A stretch of DNA of 64,000 bases, taken from the NCBI RefSeq assembly GCF_036347135.1, contig NZ_CP108938.1, forward strand, positions 8,308,001 through 8,372,000, in the 5' to 3' direction. The stretch is from Streptomyces sp. NBC_00775 (GTDB lineage Bacteria > Actinomycetota > Actinomycetes > Streptomycetales > Streptomycetaceae). The notes below the pieces were generated by a model. That model had not been told where the DNA came from. It ran no database searches and saw nothing but the letters and a program-made list of their open reading frames with translations. Of the stretch, positions 8,308 to 16,731 are shown in pieces. A program made the position numbers and the translations under genes. Positions within the stretch are counted from its first letter, which is position 1; the number at the start of each line of letters is the position of its first letter.

Positions 8308-9420
8308 ATGTCTCGTCGTACCGCTCTCACCCTCGGCGCCACCCTGGCGCTGGGCGCAGGCCTCGCAGTTCTCCCCACCCAAGCTCAGGCGGCCACGGTC
8401 GTCGTCGACACGACCGCCGAACTGACCAGCGCCATCTCCAGCGCCACCGCAGGCACCGTCATCCAGGTGCGCGGCGGCACGTACTACCCGACCGCCACCC
8501 TCCAGTCCACGACGAACGGCACCTCGTCCAGCCCGGTCACCCTCACGGCGTACGGCTCGGAGACGGTGAAGATCGACGGCTCGTCGCTCCCCTCCGGCGA
8601 CTGGATCTTCAAGCTGACCGCCGACTACTGGAACGTCTCCAACATGACCTTCCAGAACTCCCCGGACAGCGCCGTCGTCTGCCAGTCCTGCACCGGCACG
8701 AACTGGAGCAACATCAAGACCATCAACGGCGGCGACTCCGGCTTCACACTCACGGGTGATGGCACCGTCAACAACACGGTCAAGAACATCGACTCGTACG
8801 GCAACTACGACTCCGCCAACCACGGCGAGAACGCGGACGGCGTGGCCGTGAAGTTCGGCTCCGGCACCGGCAACCTGATCACCGGCGCCCGCCTGTACAA
8901 CAACTCGGACGACGGCATCGACTTCTGGTCCTTCTCGTCCCCCGTGACCATCGAGCACACCTGGTCCTTCGGCAACGGCGTCAACCGCTGGTCCGACTCG
9001 GCGTTCGCGGGCGACGGCAACGGCTACAAGCTGGGCGGCGACGGCGAGGTGGTTGCCCACGTCGTCAACAACTCGGCGGCCTGGGGCAACGCGGGCAACG
9101 GCTTCACCGAGAACAGCAACACCGGTGCGATCGTCATCAACCGCACCACCGCGTACGCCAACAGCAAGTGGGGCTACTACTTCGCCACCAGCTCCGCGAA
9201 GCTCGGCAAGAACCTGGCGGTGAGCAACGGCAGCGGACTGGTCAGCAAGGGCTCCTCGGTCACGTCGGCCGGCAACAACTGGGACTCCGGGATCTCGACG
9301 CCGTCCTTCGTCTCCACGGACGCGAGCACCACGTACAACTCTCGCCAGTCCAGCGGCTCGTTGCCCGCGACCACGTTCCTGACGACGGGCAGCAGCACGA
9401 TCGGCGCCACGATGAACTGA
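8308..9420 (+). CDS. Pectate lyase, PL9 family
   Basis: Right-handed parallel beta-helix pectate lyase, 370 aa, with a secretion signal ending near QAQA. The residues I recall as the calcium and catalytic set of Dickeya Pel9A (Asp209, 233, 234, 237 and Lys273) have counterparts at Asp177, Asp201, Asp202, Asp205 and Lys241: all five shifted by exactly 32. They sit in ADGVAVKFG, NSDDGID and NGYKLGG. This strongly supports an active PL9 enzyme. The gene is separate from the preceding operon by 48 nt. A close paralogue lies at 12794. Confidence 0.93.
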   Translation: MSRRTALTLGATLALGAGLAVLPTQAQAATVVVDTTAELTSAISSATAGTVIQVRGGTYYPTATLQSTTNGTSSSPVTLTAYGSETVKIDGSSLPSGDWIFKLTADYWNVSNMTFQNSPDSAVVCQSCTGTNWSNIKTINGGDSGFTLTGDGTVNNTVKNIDSYGNYDSANHGENADGVAVKFGSGTGNLITGARLYNNSDDGIDFWSFSSPVTIEHTWSFGNGVNRWSDSAFAGDGNGYKLGGDGEVVAHVVNNSAAWGNAGNGFTENSNTGAIVINRTTAYANSKWGYYFATSSAKLGKNLAVSNGSGLVSKGSSVTSAGNNWDSGISTPSFVSTDASTTYNSRQSSGSLPATTFLTTGSSTIGATMN

Positions 9421-9435
9421 TTCCTTGGAGGACGT

Positions 9436-9482
9436 GAGGCCCAGTTGTCTGTGGACTATGTATCGATCAGGCAACGGGCCTC
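9436..9482. terminator. Inverted repeat after PL9 gene
   Basis: GAGGCCCaGTTG (9436-9447) can pair with CAACGGGCCTC (9472-9482) with one bulged A and a 24-nt loop. It begins 15 nt after the PL9 stop and precedes the next gene's start by 34 nt. It could be a factor-dependent terminator or a leader structure of the phosphatase gene. Confidence 0.45.
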
Positions 9483-9516
9483 GCTTTCAAGGGGGTGACG
9501 CGCGTAGAAACCTGTC

Positions 9517-10314
9517 ATGCATAAGCCACTGCGAATAGCGGCGATCGCCGCCACCTGTGCCGTCGCCGGTGCCGCCCTGTACGGCACCGGCGTCGCCACC
9601 GCCGACCAGTCGACGGCGAACTCGACCCACGAGCCCTACAACATCGGGCTCCTGGTCAAGGACATCGACACCTACTACGGCACCACGCTCGACAGCAACG
9701 GCGTGTACCAGGCGTCCGCGGACAGCCAGTACGCCAAGGACCTGGCGCGCATCGACGCCGCCGCCATGAAGACCATCGACCAGGCGGCGCGCAAGGCGCA
9801 CCACCGGGGCGAGAACCCCGCGGTCGTCTTCGACATCGACGACACGCTGCTGCTGTCGCTCGACTACGAGAAGAAGACCAACTACACGTACAACTCGGCC
9901 TCTTGGGCGACGTATGTGGCCCAGGCCGACCGTCCGGCGGTCTTCGGCACCCCCGAACTCGTCGCGTACGCCGAGTCCAAGGGCGTCGAGGTCTTCTACA
10001 ACTCGGGCCTGAAGGAGTCGCAGCGCGTCTCCGCGGTCGCGAACCTGAAGAAGGTCGGCGTCGACATCAACCTCGACGCCGACCACATGTTCCTCAAGGA
10101 CACGGCGAACCCGCCGGCGTACCTGAGCGACTGCGCCACCGCCGGTACCTGGACCTGCACGACCGTGCAGTACAAGTCCGGCACCCGCGAGCACATCGAG
10201 GACGACCTCGGGTACAACATCGTCGCCAACTTCGGCGACCAGTACTCCGACCTCGAAGGGGGCTACGCCGACAAGACGTACAAGCTCCCCAACCCGACGT
10301 ACTTCGTCAGCTAG
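9517..10314 (+). CDS. Secreted HAD-family acid phosphatase (class B / e(P4)-like)
   Basis: Acid phosphatase of the HAD superfamily, 265 aa, with a signal peptide ending near ATA. Motif I is VFDIDDTLLLS with Asp106 and Asp108 as nucleophile and acid/base; the following Asp109 is typical of the DDDD-type acid phosphatases. Motif II (FYNSGL) and motif III/IV (NFGDQYSDLEGG with two Asp) follow. It probably releases phosphate from organic esters outside the cell. I see no PHO box upstream. The stop codon shares the palindrome CTAG with the stop of the convergent GH43 gene. Confidence 0.88.
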   Translation: MHKPLRIAAIAATCAVAGAALYGTGVATADQSTANSTHEPYNIGLLVKDIDTYYGTTLDSNGVYQASADSQYAKDLARIDAAAMKTIDQAARKAHHRGENPAVVFDIDDTLLLSLDYEKKTNYTYNSASWATYVAQADRPAVFGTPELVAYAESKGVEVFYNSGLKESQRVSAVANLKKVGVDINLDADHMFLKDTANPPAYLSDCATAGTWTCTTVQYKSGTREHIEDDLGYNIVANFGDQYSDLEGGYADKTYKLPNPTYFVS

Positions 10315-12554
10315 TTCCCGGACTCGGTCCGCACGGGGCGGATCGACTCCAGGGTCGGCACCACCGGCAGAATCGTGCCGTCGGCCGCGAACTCCATGCG
10401 GTCGATGGTGGTCTCCCGGTGCGTGCCGTCCCCGCCCGGCTTCCCGGGGCCGTTCAGGGCGAACCGGTGGTAGACGATGTACCAGTCGTCCGTACCGGGG
10501 ACGGTCACCACGGAGTGGTGACCGGTGCCCTTGATGCCGTACTCCGGGCGCTTGGACAGGATCGTGCCCCGCTTGGTCCACGGACCGAGCGGGGACGGTC
10601 CCGTCGCATAGGCGACGTGGTAGTTCTCGCTGCGGGTGTCGTCCTCGGACCACATGAAGTAGTACGTGCCCTGCCGCTTGACCACGAAGGATCCCTCGCG
10701 GAAGTCCGCCGGGGTGATGTCCTTCACCTTCGTCGCGTCGAACGACACCATGTCGTCGTTGAGGGGCACCACGTATCCGTGCCCGTTGCCCCAGTAGAGA
10801 TACGACTGGCCGTCGGCGTCCGTGAAGACCGCCGGGTCGATCATCTGGCCCGTGAACTGCCCCTTGGCGACCAGCGGTTGGCCGAGCGCGTCCTTGAAGG
10901 GACCGGCGGGGGAGTCCGCGACGGCGACGCCTATCCGCTGCTCCGCGCAGAAGTAGAAGTAGTACTTGCCGTCCCGTTCGGCGATCGCCGGGGCCCAGGC
11001 GTTCTTGTCCGCCCACGACACATCGGGACCCAGGTCCAGGATCACCCCGTGGTCCTTCCAGTGCACCAGGTCCTTCGACGAGTACGCCTTGAAACTCGTC
11101 CCGCTCCAGCCCGCGTAGCCGTCCGTCGTCGGGTAGATCCAGTACTGGCCGTCCAGGTACTGGATGTCCGGGTCGGCGTTGAGACCGGGCAGGACCGGAC
11201 TTCGGGTCACCGCCGCCTCGACCGTCCAGGTCCGGCTCGTCCCGTCCGCCGCCGTCACCGTGTACGTCCGCGGCTTACGGAAGTCGCGGCGCGTACCGGA
11301 GCTGGGGCTCACCTCGGCGCCCGCGCCGGCCCACAGCTTCGGCGCGAGCCGCGAGAGATCGGTGCCGGGCTTCATCGGCAGGACGACCTTGGACGAGGCC
11401 TCGGTGACGACCGCGTACCCTTTCTGCCCGCGCGCCGTCGCGTCCACCACCGACGTCCCGGTGGCCGGATACGCGGCGAGCAGCCGGTCGTACTCCGCCT
11501 GTGTCACCGGCATGACCGTGCCGTGCCGCGGGCTGGCCGGGAGCTGGTAGTTCGTCGACATCGTCCACTTGCCCGAGTCGAGATCGGTCGTCTCGAAGGG
11601 GACGTAACCACGGCCGCCGTACTCGTCGATGAACAGGTACCACTTGTCCTCGGTGTTGGACTTGAAGACCGTCGGGCCCTCACCGCGGTCGATCGAGCCG
11701 CTGCCGATGCACTCCGAGACGAAGTCGTACTTCGTGTTCGTCAGCGAGGCCGACTTCTCCCCGGTGATGAACTTGGAGCAGGGGCTGGACGAGGTGGGAT
11801 CGCGCTCGTCCTTGGTGTAGCGGTAGTAACTGCCCTTGTTCTTGATGACCGTTGAGTCGATCACCGAGTAGCCCGGGTCGTCCCAGACCTTCGGGTCGCT
11901 GAAGGTGCGGAAGTCCTTCGTGGTGGCGTACAGCATCTTGTTGTACGTCGATCCGGTGTGGTCCGGGTCGTCGTCGGCGTACAGCTTGGACGCCCAGAAG
12001 ACGACGTACTCACCCAGGCTGTCGTCCCAATAGGCCTCCGGTGCCCAGGTGTTGCCCGCGCTGTCCGGGGCGACCTTCACCAGGCGCTGGTCGGTCCAGT
12101 GGACCAGGTCGGTGGACTCCCAGATCATGATGGACTTGCTGCCGTGGCGCTGGACGTAGTCCCAACTGCCGCTGGAGTTCTTGTACATCCTCAGATCGGT
12201 GGCGATGAGGTAGAACTTGTCGCCCTCGGGGGAGCGGATCACGAAAGGATCGCGCAGCCCCTTCTCGCCGATGGTGGAGGTGAGCACCGGACTGCCCGCG
12301 TTCAACTCCCGCCAGTGCAAGGGGTCGTTGCCGCGACTGAGGGCGTAGCGGATCTGCTCGCCGTCGGCGGTCCCCTCGCCGGTGAAGTAGGCGAAGAGAT
12401 AGCCGGCGTACTTCTGATGGTTCACGGGCGGTGCTCCGGAGAGTGCGGGGCTGGGTGGTGCCGTAAGCAGGCCCAGCAGAAGGGCGAGGAGGGCGAGGAC
12501 GGAGAGGAGGGGGAAAGGGGGGAGGGGGAGCGTGCGGGCGGTACGGCTTCGCAT
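10311..12554 (-). CDS. Glycoside hydrolase family 43, two beta-propeller modules
   Basis: Secreted GH43 enzyme, 747 aa, probably an arabinanase, arabinofuranosidase or related exo-enzyme acting on pectin side chains. After a long hydrophobic signal the N-terminal module (about 45-380) has propeller motifs such as LRDPFVIRSPEG and TWAPEAYWDD but less clear catalytic residues. A linker of about 65 residues leads to a second module with the full triad region: NADPD (about 459-463), GQMIDPAVFTD, and REGSF with Glu620. The first module may be inactive or binding. ATG 12554 has agga upstream. It lies between the two PL9 genes on the opposite strand. Confidence 0.9.
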   Translation of the reverse strand: MRSRTARTLPLPPFPLLSVLALLALLLGLLTAPPSPALSGAPPVNHQKYAGYLFAYFTGEGTADGEQIRYALSRGNDPLHWRELNAGSPVLTSTIGEKGLRDPFVIRSPEGDKFYLIATDLRMYKNSSGSWDYVQRHGSKSIMIWESTDLVHWTDQRLVKVAPDSAGNTWAPEAYWDDSLGEYVVFWASKLYADDDPDHTGSTYNKMLYATTKDFRTFSDPKVWDDPGYSVIDSTVIKNKGSYYRYTKDERDPTSSSPCSKFITGEKSASLTNTKYDFVSECIGSGSIDRGEGPTVFKSNTEDKWYLFIDEYGGRGYVPFETTDLDSGKWTMSTNYQLPASPRHGTVMPVTQAEYDRLLAAYPATGTSVVDATARGQKGYAVVTEASSKVVLPMKPGTDLSRLAPKLWAGAGAEVSPSSGTRRDFRKPRTYTVTAADGTSRTWTVEAAVTRSPVLPGLNADPDIQYLDGQYWIYPTTDGYAGWSGTSFKAYSSKDLVHWKDHGVILDLGPDVSWADKNAWAPAIAERDGKYYFYFCAEQRIGVAVADSPAGPFKDALGQPLVAKGQFTGQMIDPAVFTDADGQSYLYWGNGHGYVVPLNDDMVSFDATKVKDITPADFREGSFVVKRQGTYYFMWSEDDTRSENYHVAYATGPSPLGPWTKRGTILSKRPEYGIKGTGHHSVVTVPGTDDWYIVYHRFALNGPGKPGGDGTHRETTIDRMEFAADGTILPVVPTLESIRPVRTESGN

Positions 12555-12793
12555 GACACATCCTGTGGGGGTCTGGTGGATTGTGTTGAATGCCGTGCCC
12601 TCGGAGTGTCACCAGTGGGAAACGCTGCGTCAATTGGTGCGGGCGGGACGAGAGGGAGCGAAAATTTCGATCGCTTTCGCAGGAACCCGGCAACCTTTCC
12701 AGCCACGGCGGCGACCAGGAATCAGAAGCGGGCCGGGGCGGCCCCTCCGGCCCGCTTCGCAGCTCTCCCATTTTCCTAGGAAAGGAACGCCCC

Positions 12794-13951
12794 GTGCGTC
12801 AGAGCATCGGACGCCACCGCAGGACCCGCACGCTTTCGATCGCCGCCGCGGTGGCCGTCGCCGCGGGGGCGGGTGGCGTCTACCTCGGCCTCTCGGACAA
12901 CGGATCGGCACAGGCCGCCTCCACCACGGTCACCGTCTCCACCACCGCCCAGCTCGAGTCGGCCGTCGCCAATGCCGCCGCCGGTACGACCATCCAGGTG
13001 CGCGGCGGCACGTACTACCCGACGTCCACGCTGAAGTCCACGGCGAACGGCACCAGTTCTACGCGCATCACGCTCACCGCGTACGGCAGCGAGACGGTGA
13101 AGATCGACGGCTCCAAGCTGGCCGCCGGCTCCTGGCTGGCCGGGATCTACGGCGACTACTGGACCGTCCAGAACATCACCTGGCAGAAGTCGCCCGCCCA
13201 GGGCTTCGTCGCCACCTCGTCCGTCGGCGGCATCTTCAAGAACCTGGTCACCGCGAACAACGGCGACTCCGGCTTCACCCTGCGCGGCGACGACACGACC
13301 AACAACCTCGTCCAGAACCTGGACAGTTACGGCAACTACGACGCGGCGGGCCACGGCCAGAACGCCGACGGCATCGCCATCAAGTTCGGCTCCGGCACCG
13401 GCAACAAGATCACCGGCGCGCGGCTCTACAACAACTCGGACGACGGCCTCGACCTGTGGCAGTTCTCCTCGCCCGTCACCATCGAGCACTCCTGGGCCTT
13501 CGGCAACGGCAAGAACCGCTGGAGCGACTCGGCGTTCGAGGGCAACGGCAACGGGTTCAAGCTGGGCGGCGGGGGTGTTGCCGTCGCGCACGTCGTGAAC
13601 AACAACGCGGCGTGGGACAACTCGCTCAACGGCTTCACCGAGAACTCCAACACCGGCGCGATCGTTCTCAACCGGAACACCGCGTACGCCAATGCCGAGG
13701 CGGGGTTCTACTTCGCCACCGGCAAGGCGCGGCTCGCGCGGAATCTCGCGGTGAGCAACAAGGGCGGGTTGGACAAGCTCGGTTCGTCCACGGTGTCGGC
13801 GGCGAACAACTGGGACAGTGGGGTTTCTACGCCGTCCTTCAAGTCGACGGATGCGACTGCCGCGTACGGGGTTCGTTCGTCGAGTGGGTCGCTGCCCTCG
13901 ACGACGTTTCTCACGACTGGCTCCACGACTATTGGCTCGACGATGAACTGA
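12794..13951 (+). CDS. Pectate lyase, PL9 family (second copy)
   Basis: PL9 pectate lyase, 385 aa from GTG 12794, which has aggaaagg about 8 nt upstream; longer in-frame starts would cover a stretch with no signal peptide. The N-terminus is an Arg-rich segment and then a hydrophobic export signal. The presumed calcium and catalytic residues of PL9 are kept at Asp192, Asp216, Asp217, Asp220 and Lys256, each 15 residues later than in the copy at 8308. The two proteins are alike along their whole length, so this is a duplication now interrupted by a GH43 gene and a phosphatase gene. Confidence 0.93.
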   Translation: MRQSIGRHRRTRTLSIAAAVAVAAGAGGVYLGLSDNGSAQAASTTVTVSTTAQLESAVANAAAGTTIQVRGGTYYPTSTLKSTANGTSSTRITLTAYGSETVKIDGSKLAAGSWLAGIYGDYWTVQNITWQKSPAQGFVATSSVGGIFKNLVTANNGDSGFTLRGDDTTNNLVQNLDSYGNYDAAGHGQNADGIAIKFGSGTGNKITGARLYNNSDDGLDLWQFSSPVTIEHSWAFGNGKNRWSDSAFEGNGNGFKLGGGGVAVAHVVNNNAAWDNSLNGFTENSNTGAIVLNRNTAYANAEAGFYFATGKARLARNLAVSNKGGLDKLGSSTVSAANNWDSGVSTPSFKSTDATAAYGVRSSSGSLPSTTFLTTGSTTIGSTMN

Positions 13952-13999
13952 CCGTGGAAGAGGGCCGGTTCGCACACCGCGGGCCGGTGGGGGCTGGTC

Positions 14000-14030
14000 G
14001 CGCAGTTCCCCGCGCCCCGTACGGGGCGCC
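14000..14030. repeat. Dispersed palindromic repeat copy
   Basis: Contains the common arm GCGCAGTTCCCCGCGCCCC followed by a perfect 18-nt palindrome, GCGCCCCGTACGGGGCGC. It lies in the convergent gap between the second PL9 gene and the PL4 gene and may act as a terminator together with the hairpin at 14044-14079. Confidence 0.75.
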
Positions 14031-14043
14031 TCTTACGAAGTGC

Positions 14044-14079
14044 GAACGCCCCCGTCGGTCGTCACCGGCGGGGGCGTTC
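14044..14079. terminator. Bidirectional hairpin between convergent genes
   Basis: Perfect 11-bp arms GAACGCCCCCG (14044-14054) and CGGGGGCGTTC (14069-14079) with a 14-nt loop. It lies between a plus-strand PL9 gene and a minus-strand PL4 gene whose stops face it, as expected for a shared terminator. Confidence 0.75.
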
Positions 14080-14099
14080 CTCTGCTGACCGAGGGGGGC

Positions 14100-15782
14100 T
14101 CAGGTCAGCAGGTCTATGGAGTCGAACGACGTGCCCGGGCTGAGGTAGGCCGAGCCGGTCGAACCACTGATGATGTTGAGCTTGAGGACGTTGTACTGGC
14201 TCACGTCCGTCTTCCACGCACTGGAAGGGACGTTGAAACTGAACGTGTGGTTGTTTCCCCGGTACGAACCCGTGGTGAGGGAGCGTGTGGAGGGCTGTGC
14301 GGGCGCCGAGGGGATGGCCGACACCCAGTCGTTGACCGTCACGCGTGGACGCCCGTTGAGGAACGCGTCCGTCACGCCGACGCGCAGGGTGTGCGCGGCG
14401 GCGGCCTGGGCGGCGGTCAGCTTGAAGTAGACGAGCACGCCGTCGTTGACGTCCTTCCAGACGTACGCCGGGAAGGAGGCGGCCGCACCGCTGTCGCCGA
14501 TGGTGACGTTGCCGGTCCACTTCGCCGCGCGGGCGTCGGAGGGGTGCGCGTACGTCATCAGCTGGGCGTTCTTGAACTCGCCGGGCGTGCCGTCCCAGTC
14601 GCCGAGCCGCCACAGGGTCTTGGCGGCGGACGGGTCCCCGGTGATCGTCAGGCTGTGCAGCGAGGTCGTCGCGCCGGCCGTCACCTTCACCTCGCTCGTG
14701 TGCACGGCGAGCTCGCCCTTGTAGACGGTCAGCGTGTACGTCCCCGGCAGCATCCCCGGGCAGGAGAAGGCGCCCGAGGAGGCCGAGGCCTTCGCCCAGT
14801 ACTGGGCGGCGGAGTTGGCGAAGCCGACCGTGTAGGCGTACTTCGCGTCCATGCCCTTGAGCCCGACGCCCGCCACCTTGCCGCGCCCCGCCCTGCCCAC
14901 CCAGCCGGTGATGCCGAGTCCGTCCACCCAGGAGGTGTCGAGGTTCGCGTGGAAGAGGGCGGACGAGGGGGCGCCGCCGTCCGTGAAGTTCAGCACGAAC
15001 GGGCCCTGGAGCCCGAAGCGTTCGCCCTCCGTCTGGGCCTCGTTGTAGTGCAGGATCTCGTACAGCCCCGCGCCCTTGTCGTTCGAGTGGCGCAGCAGGG
15101 AGCGGTAGAAGGGGCCGCCGGACGCCTTCTCGTGGTTGGAGCGCACCAGCCACAGCGCGGCCGAACCGGTGCTGAAGCCGATGTAGTCGTAGTCGATCGT
15201 GCGCTTGCCCGAGTAGTGCTTGGAGTGCGTCGTGCCGTCCGCGCGCTTCCAGACGTCACCGGCCTCGATGATCGAGTCGGAGGCCTCGATCCAGGAGTCC
15301 GAACCCTCGTTGGGGAACGCCCCGGGCTTGAGGCGGACGATGTAGCGGGTCGCCGTGAAGGAGGCGTCCGCCTTGTTCGTCCACAGGTAGACGCTGTTCT
15401 GGCCGCTGCGGGCCGCGTACCACTGGGTGATCGCGCCGTGCACCACCTTGACCAGGATCGTCGACCCGGACTGCCTGACGGTGACGGTGGAGGCGCCGAG
15501 CCCCGACTCGACGTGCGAGTGCTTGCCGCCGTAGCCCTCGTACTCCTTGCCCTTGTAGGCGAGCGAGGTGATGTCGCCGGTGGACTTGGAGACCTTGAAG
15601 ACGAGGGAGGCGCCGGTGTCGACGACGTAGTTCGACCCGTCGTCCGTGTAGCCGAAGGTGGCGGCGGAGGCGGACGAGAGGAGGCCGGCGCCTCCCGCGA
15701 CGGCTGCGCCGGTGGCGGCGACGCCGATCACGGAGGCCCCGAGCACACGTCTGCGCGTGAGGTGTTTCTTGTGCGTGCTCAA
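14100..15782 (-). CDS. Rhamnogalacturonan lyase, PL4 family
   Basis: Secreted lyase that cuts the rhamnose-galacturonate backbone of pectin, 560 aa. The leader has a Tat motif (TRRRVLGAS) and ends near SSASAA. The long N-terminal beta-sandwich domain contains family-like stretches such as YRSLLRHSNDKGAG and LYEILHYNEAQTEGERFG. A middle domain (about 330-390) resembles a fibronectin III/carboxypeptidase-like fold (GMLPGTYTLTVYKGE). The C-terminal domain (about 400-560) resembles a carbohydrate-binding jelly roll. The start is TTG 15782 with ggag about 8 nt upstream. It complements the acetylesterase at 2431. Confidence 0.9.
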   Translation of the reverse strand: MSTHKKHLTRRRVLGASVIGVAATGAAVAGGAGLLSSASAATFGYTDDGSNYVVDTGASLVFKVSKSTGDITSLAYKGKEYEGYGGKHSHVESGLGASTVTVRQSGSTILVKVVHGAITQWYAARSGQNSVYLWTNKADASFTATRYIVRLKPGAFPNEGSDSWIEASDSIIEAGDVWKRADGTTHSKHYSGKRTIDYDYIGFSTGSAALWLVRSNHEKASGGPFYRSLLRHSNDKGAGLYEILHYNEAQTEGERFGLQGPFVLNFTDGGAPSSALFHANLDTSWVDGLGITGWVGRAGRGKVAGVGLKGMDAKYAYTVGFANSAAQYWAKASASSGAFSCPGMLPGTYTLTVYKGELAVHTSEVKVTAGATTSLHSLTITGDPSAAKTLWRLGDWDGTPGEFKNAQLMTYAHPSDARAAKWTGNVTIGDSGAAASFPAYVWKDVNDGVLVYFKLTAAQAAAAHTLRVGVTDAFLNGRPRVTVNDWVSAIPSAPAQPSTRSLTTGSYRGNNHTFSFNVPSSAWKTDVSQYNVLKLNIISGSTGSAYLSPGTSFDSIDLLT

Positions 15783-15813
15783 GGAACGTGCTCCGTCATA
15801 CTTGAAGGTTCAC

Positions 15814-16644
15814 TCAGTTGTACGTGATGTCGGATGACGAGAAGTTGCAGGTGGTTCCGTCCGCGCCGGTGCCGAGTTCGGTCGGCTCCTTGCCGGTGTT
15901 GTTGCCCTGGAAGCGCACGCACGTCTTGATCTTCTTCTTGCTGTCGCCGTGGATGCGGATGTTGCGCAGCGAGGCGGTGTCGCCGTAGTTGGCGTTGACA
16001 CCGACGATCGCCTTGAGCGGCGCCGTCACATCCACGTCGTTGATGATGATCGTGCGCTTGTACTGCGTCTTGCAGTTGCCGCAGGAGCGGACCAGCTTGC
16101 CGGAGTTCTCGACCTGGAACTTGCTGACCACCAGCTTGCCCGCGCCGTTGAACTGCAGGACCTTGTCGTCCGCGCCCTTGGCGCCACCGCCGTAGACCTT
16201 GTAGACGGCCGATGACGACTTGCCCTTGAAGCTGGCCGCGTCCTCGCCGACGTCCAGCCACCACACGTTCTGCAGGGTGCAGCTGCCCAGACAGTGCACG
16301 CCGTCCGCGGCCGGGGTGCCGATGATCACGTTCTTGAGGGTCGCGCCGTCGGCGAGCTCGAAGATGGGGCCCTGGTCCTCGTCCTGGCTGCTGGTGCCCA
16401 GGTCGCCGGAGCCGTAGAACTTCGTCAGCTTGCCGTCGTACGTGCCCGACACCGAGATCGTCTTCGACACGGCCTTGCTGCCCTTGGCGTCCGGCCACGC
16501 CGTCGCCGCGCCCGCCGAGCCCAGCATCGTGGTCGTGACGATCGCCGCTCCGGTCAGGCCGAGAGCGGCCGCGCCGCCGATGACGGCACGCCGCCGGGTG
16601 ACCCGGCGACGGTGGCGGACGCGCTGTTCAACTCGTGCAGTCAT
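15814..16644 (-). CDS. Pectate lyase, PL3 family
   Basis: Small secreted pectate lyase, 276 aa, with an Arg-rich leader and a hydrophobic signal ending near GAA. PL3 stretches include EDQGPIFELADGATLKNVII, the CLGSC pair, VWWLDVGEDAASFKG, and the paired Cys of RSCGNCKTQYKR. Calcium-binding Asp/Glu residues lie in WWLDVGEDA. ATG 16644 has aaggaa upstream. It is 31 nt downstream (in the direction of transcription, upstream) of the PL4 gene, so the two may form one minus-strand unit. Confidence 0.93.
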   Translation of the reverse strand: MTARVEQRVRHRRRVTRRRAVIGGAAALGLTGAAIVTTTMLGSAGAATAWPDAKGSKAVSKTISVSGTYDGKLTKFYGSGDLGTSSQDEDQGPIFELADGATLKNVIIGTPAADGVHCLGSCTLQNVWWLDVGEDAASFKGKSSSAVYKVYGGGAKGADDKVLQFNGAGKLVVSKFQVENSGKLVRSCGNCKTQYKRTIIINDVDVTAPLKAIVGVNANYGDTASLRNIRIHGDSKKKIKTCVRFQGNNTGKEPTELGTGADGTTCNFSSSDITYN

Positions 16645-16731
16645 GAAGCGAGTTCCTTGGGTGGGAGGAGATCGTTACGTCTCCTGGTCGCCACTGCCGA
16701 GGAAAGGGTTGCCCGCCGCTCGGGAATTTTT

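Noticed and set aside
9421..9516. PHO box before the acid phosphatase gene
   Set aside because: No tandem GTTCACC-type 11-nt units found on either strand, in contrast to the site before pit.
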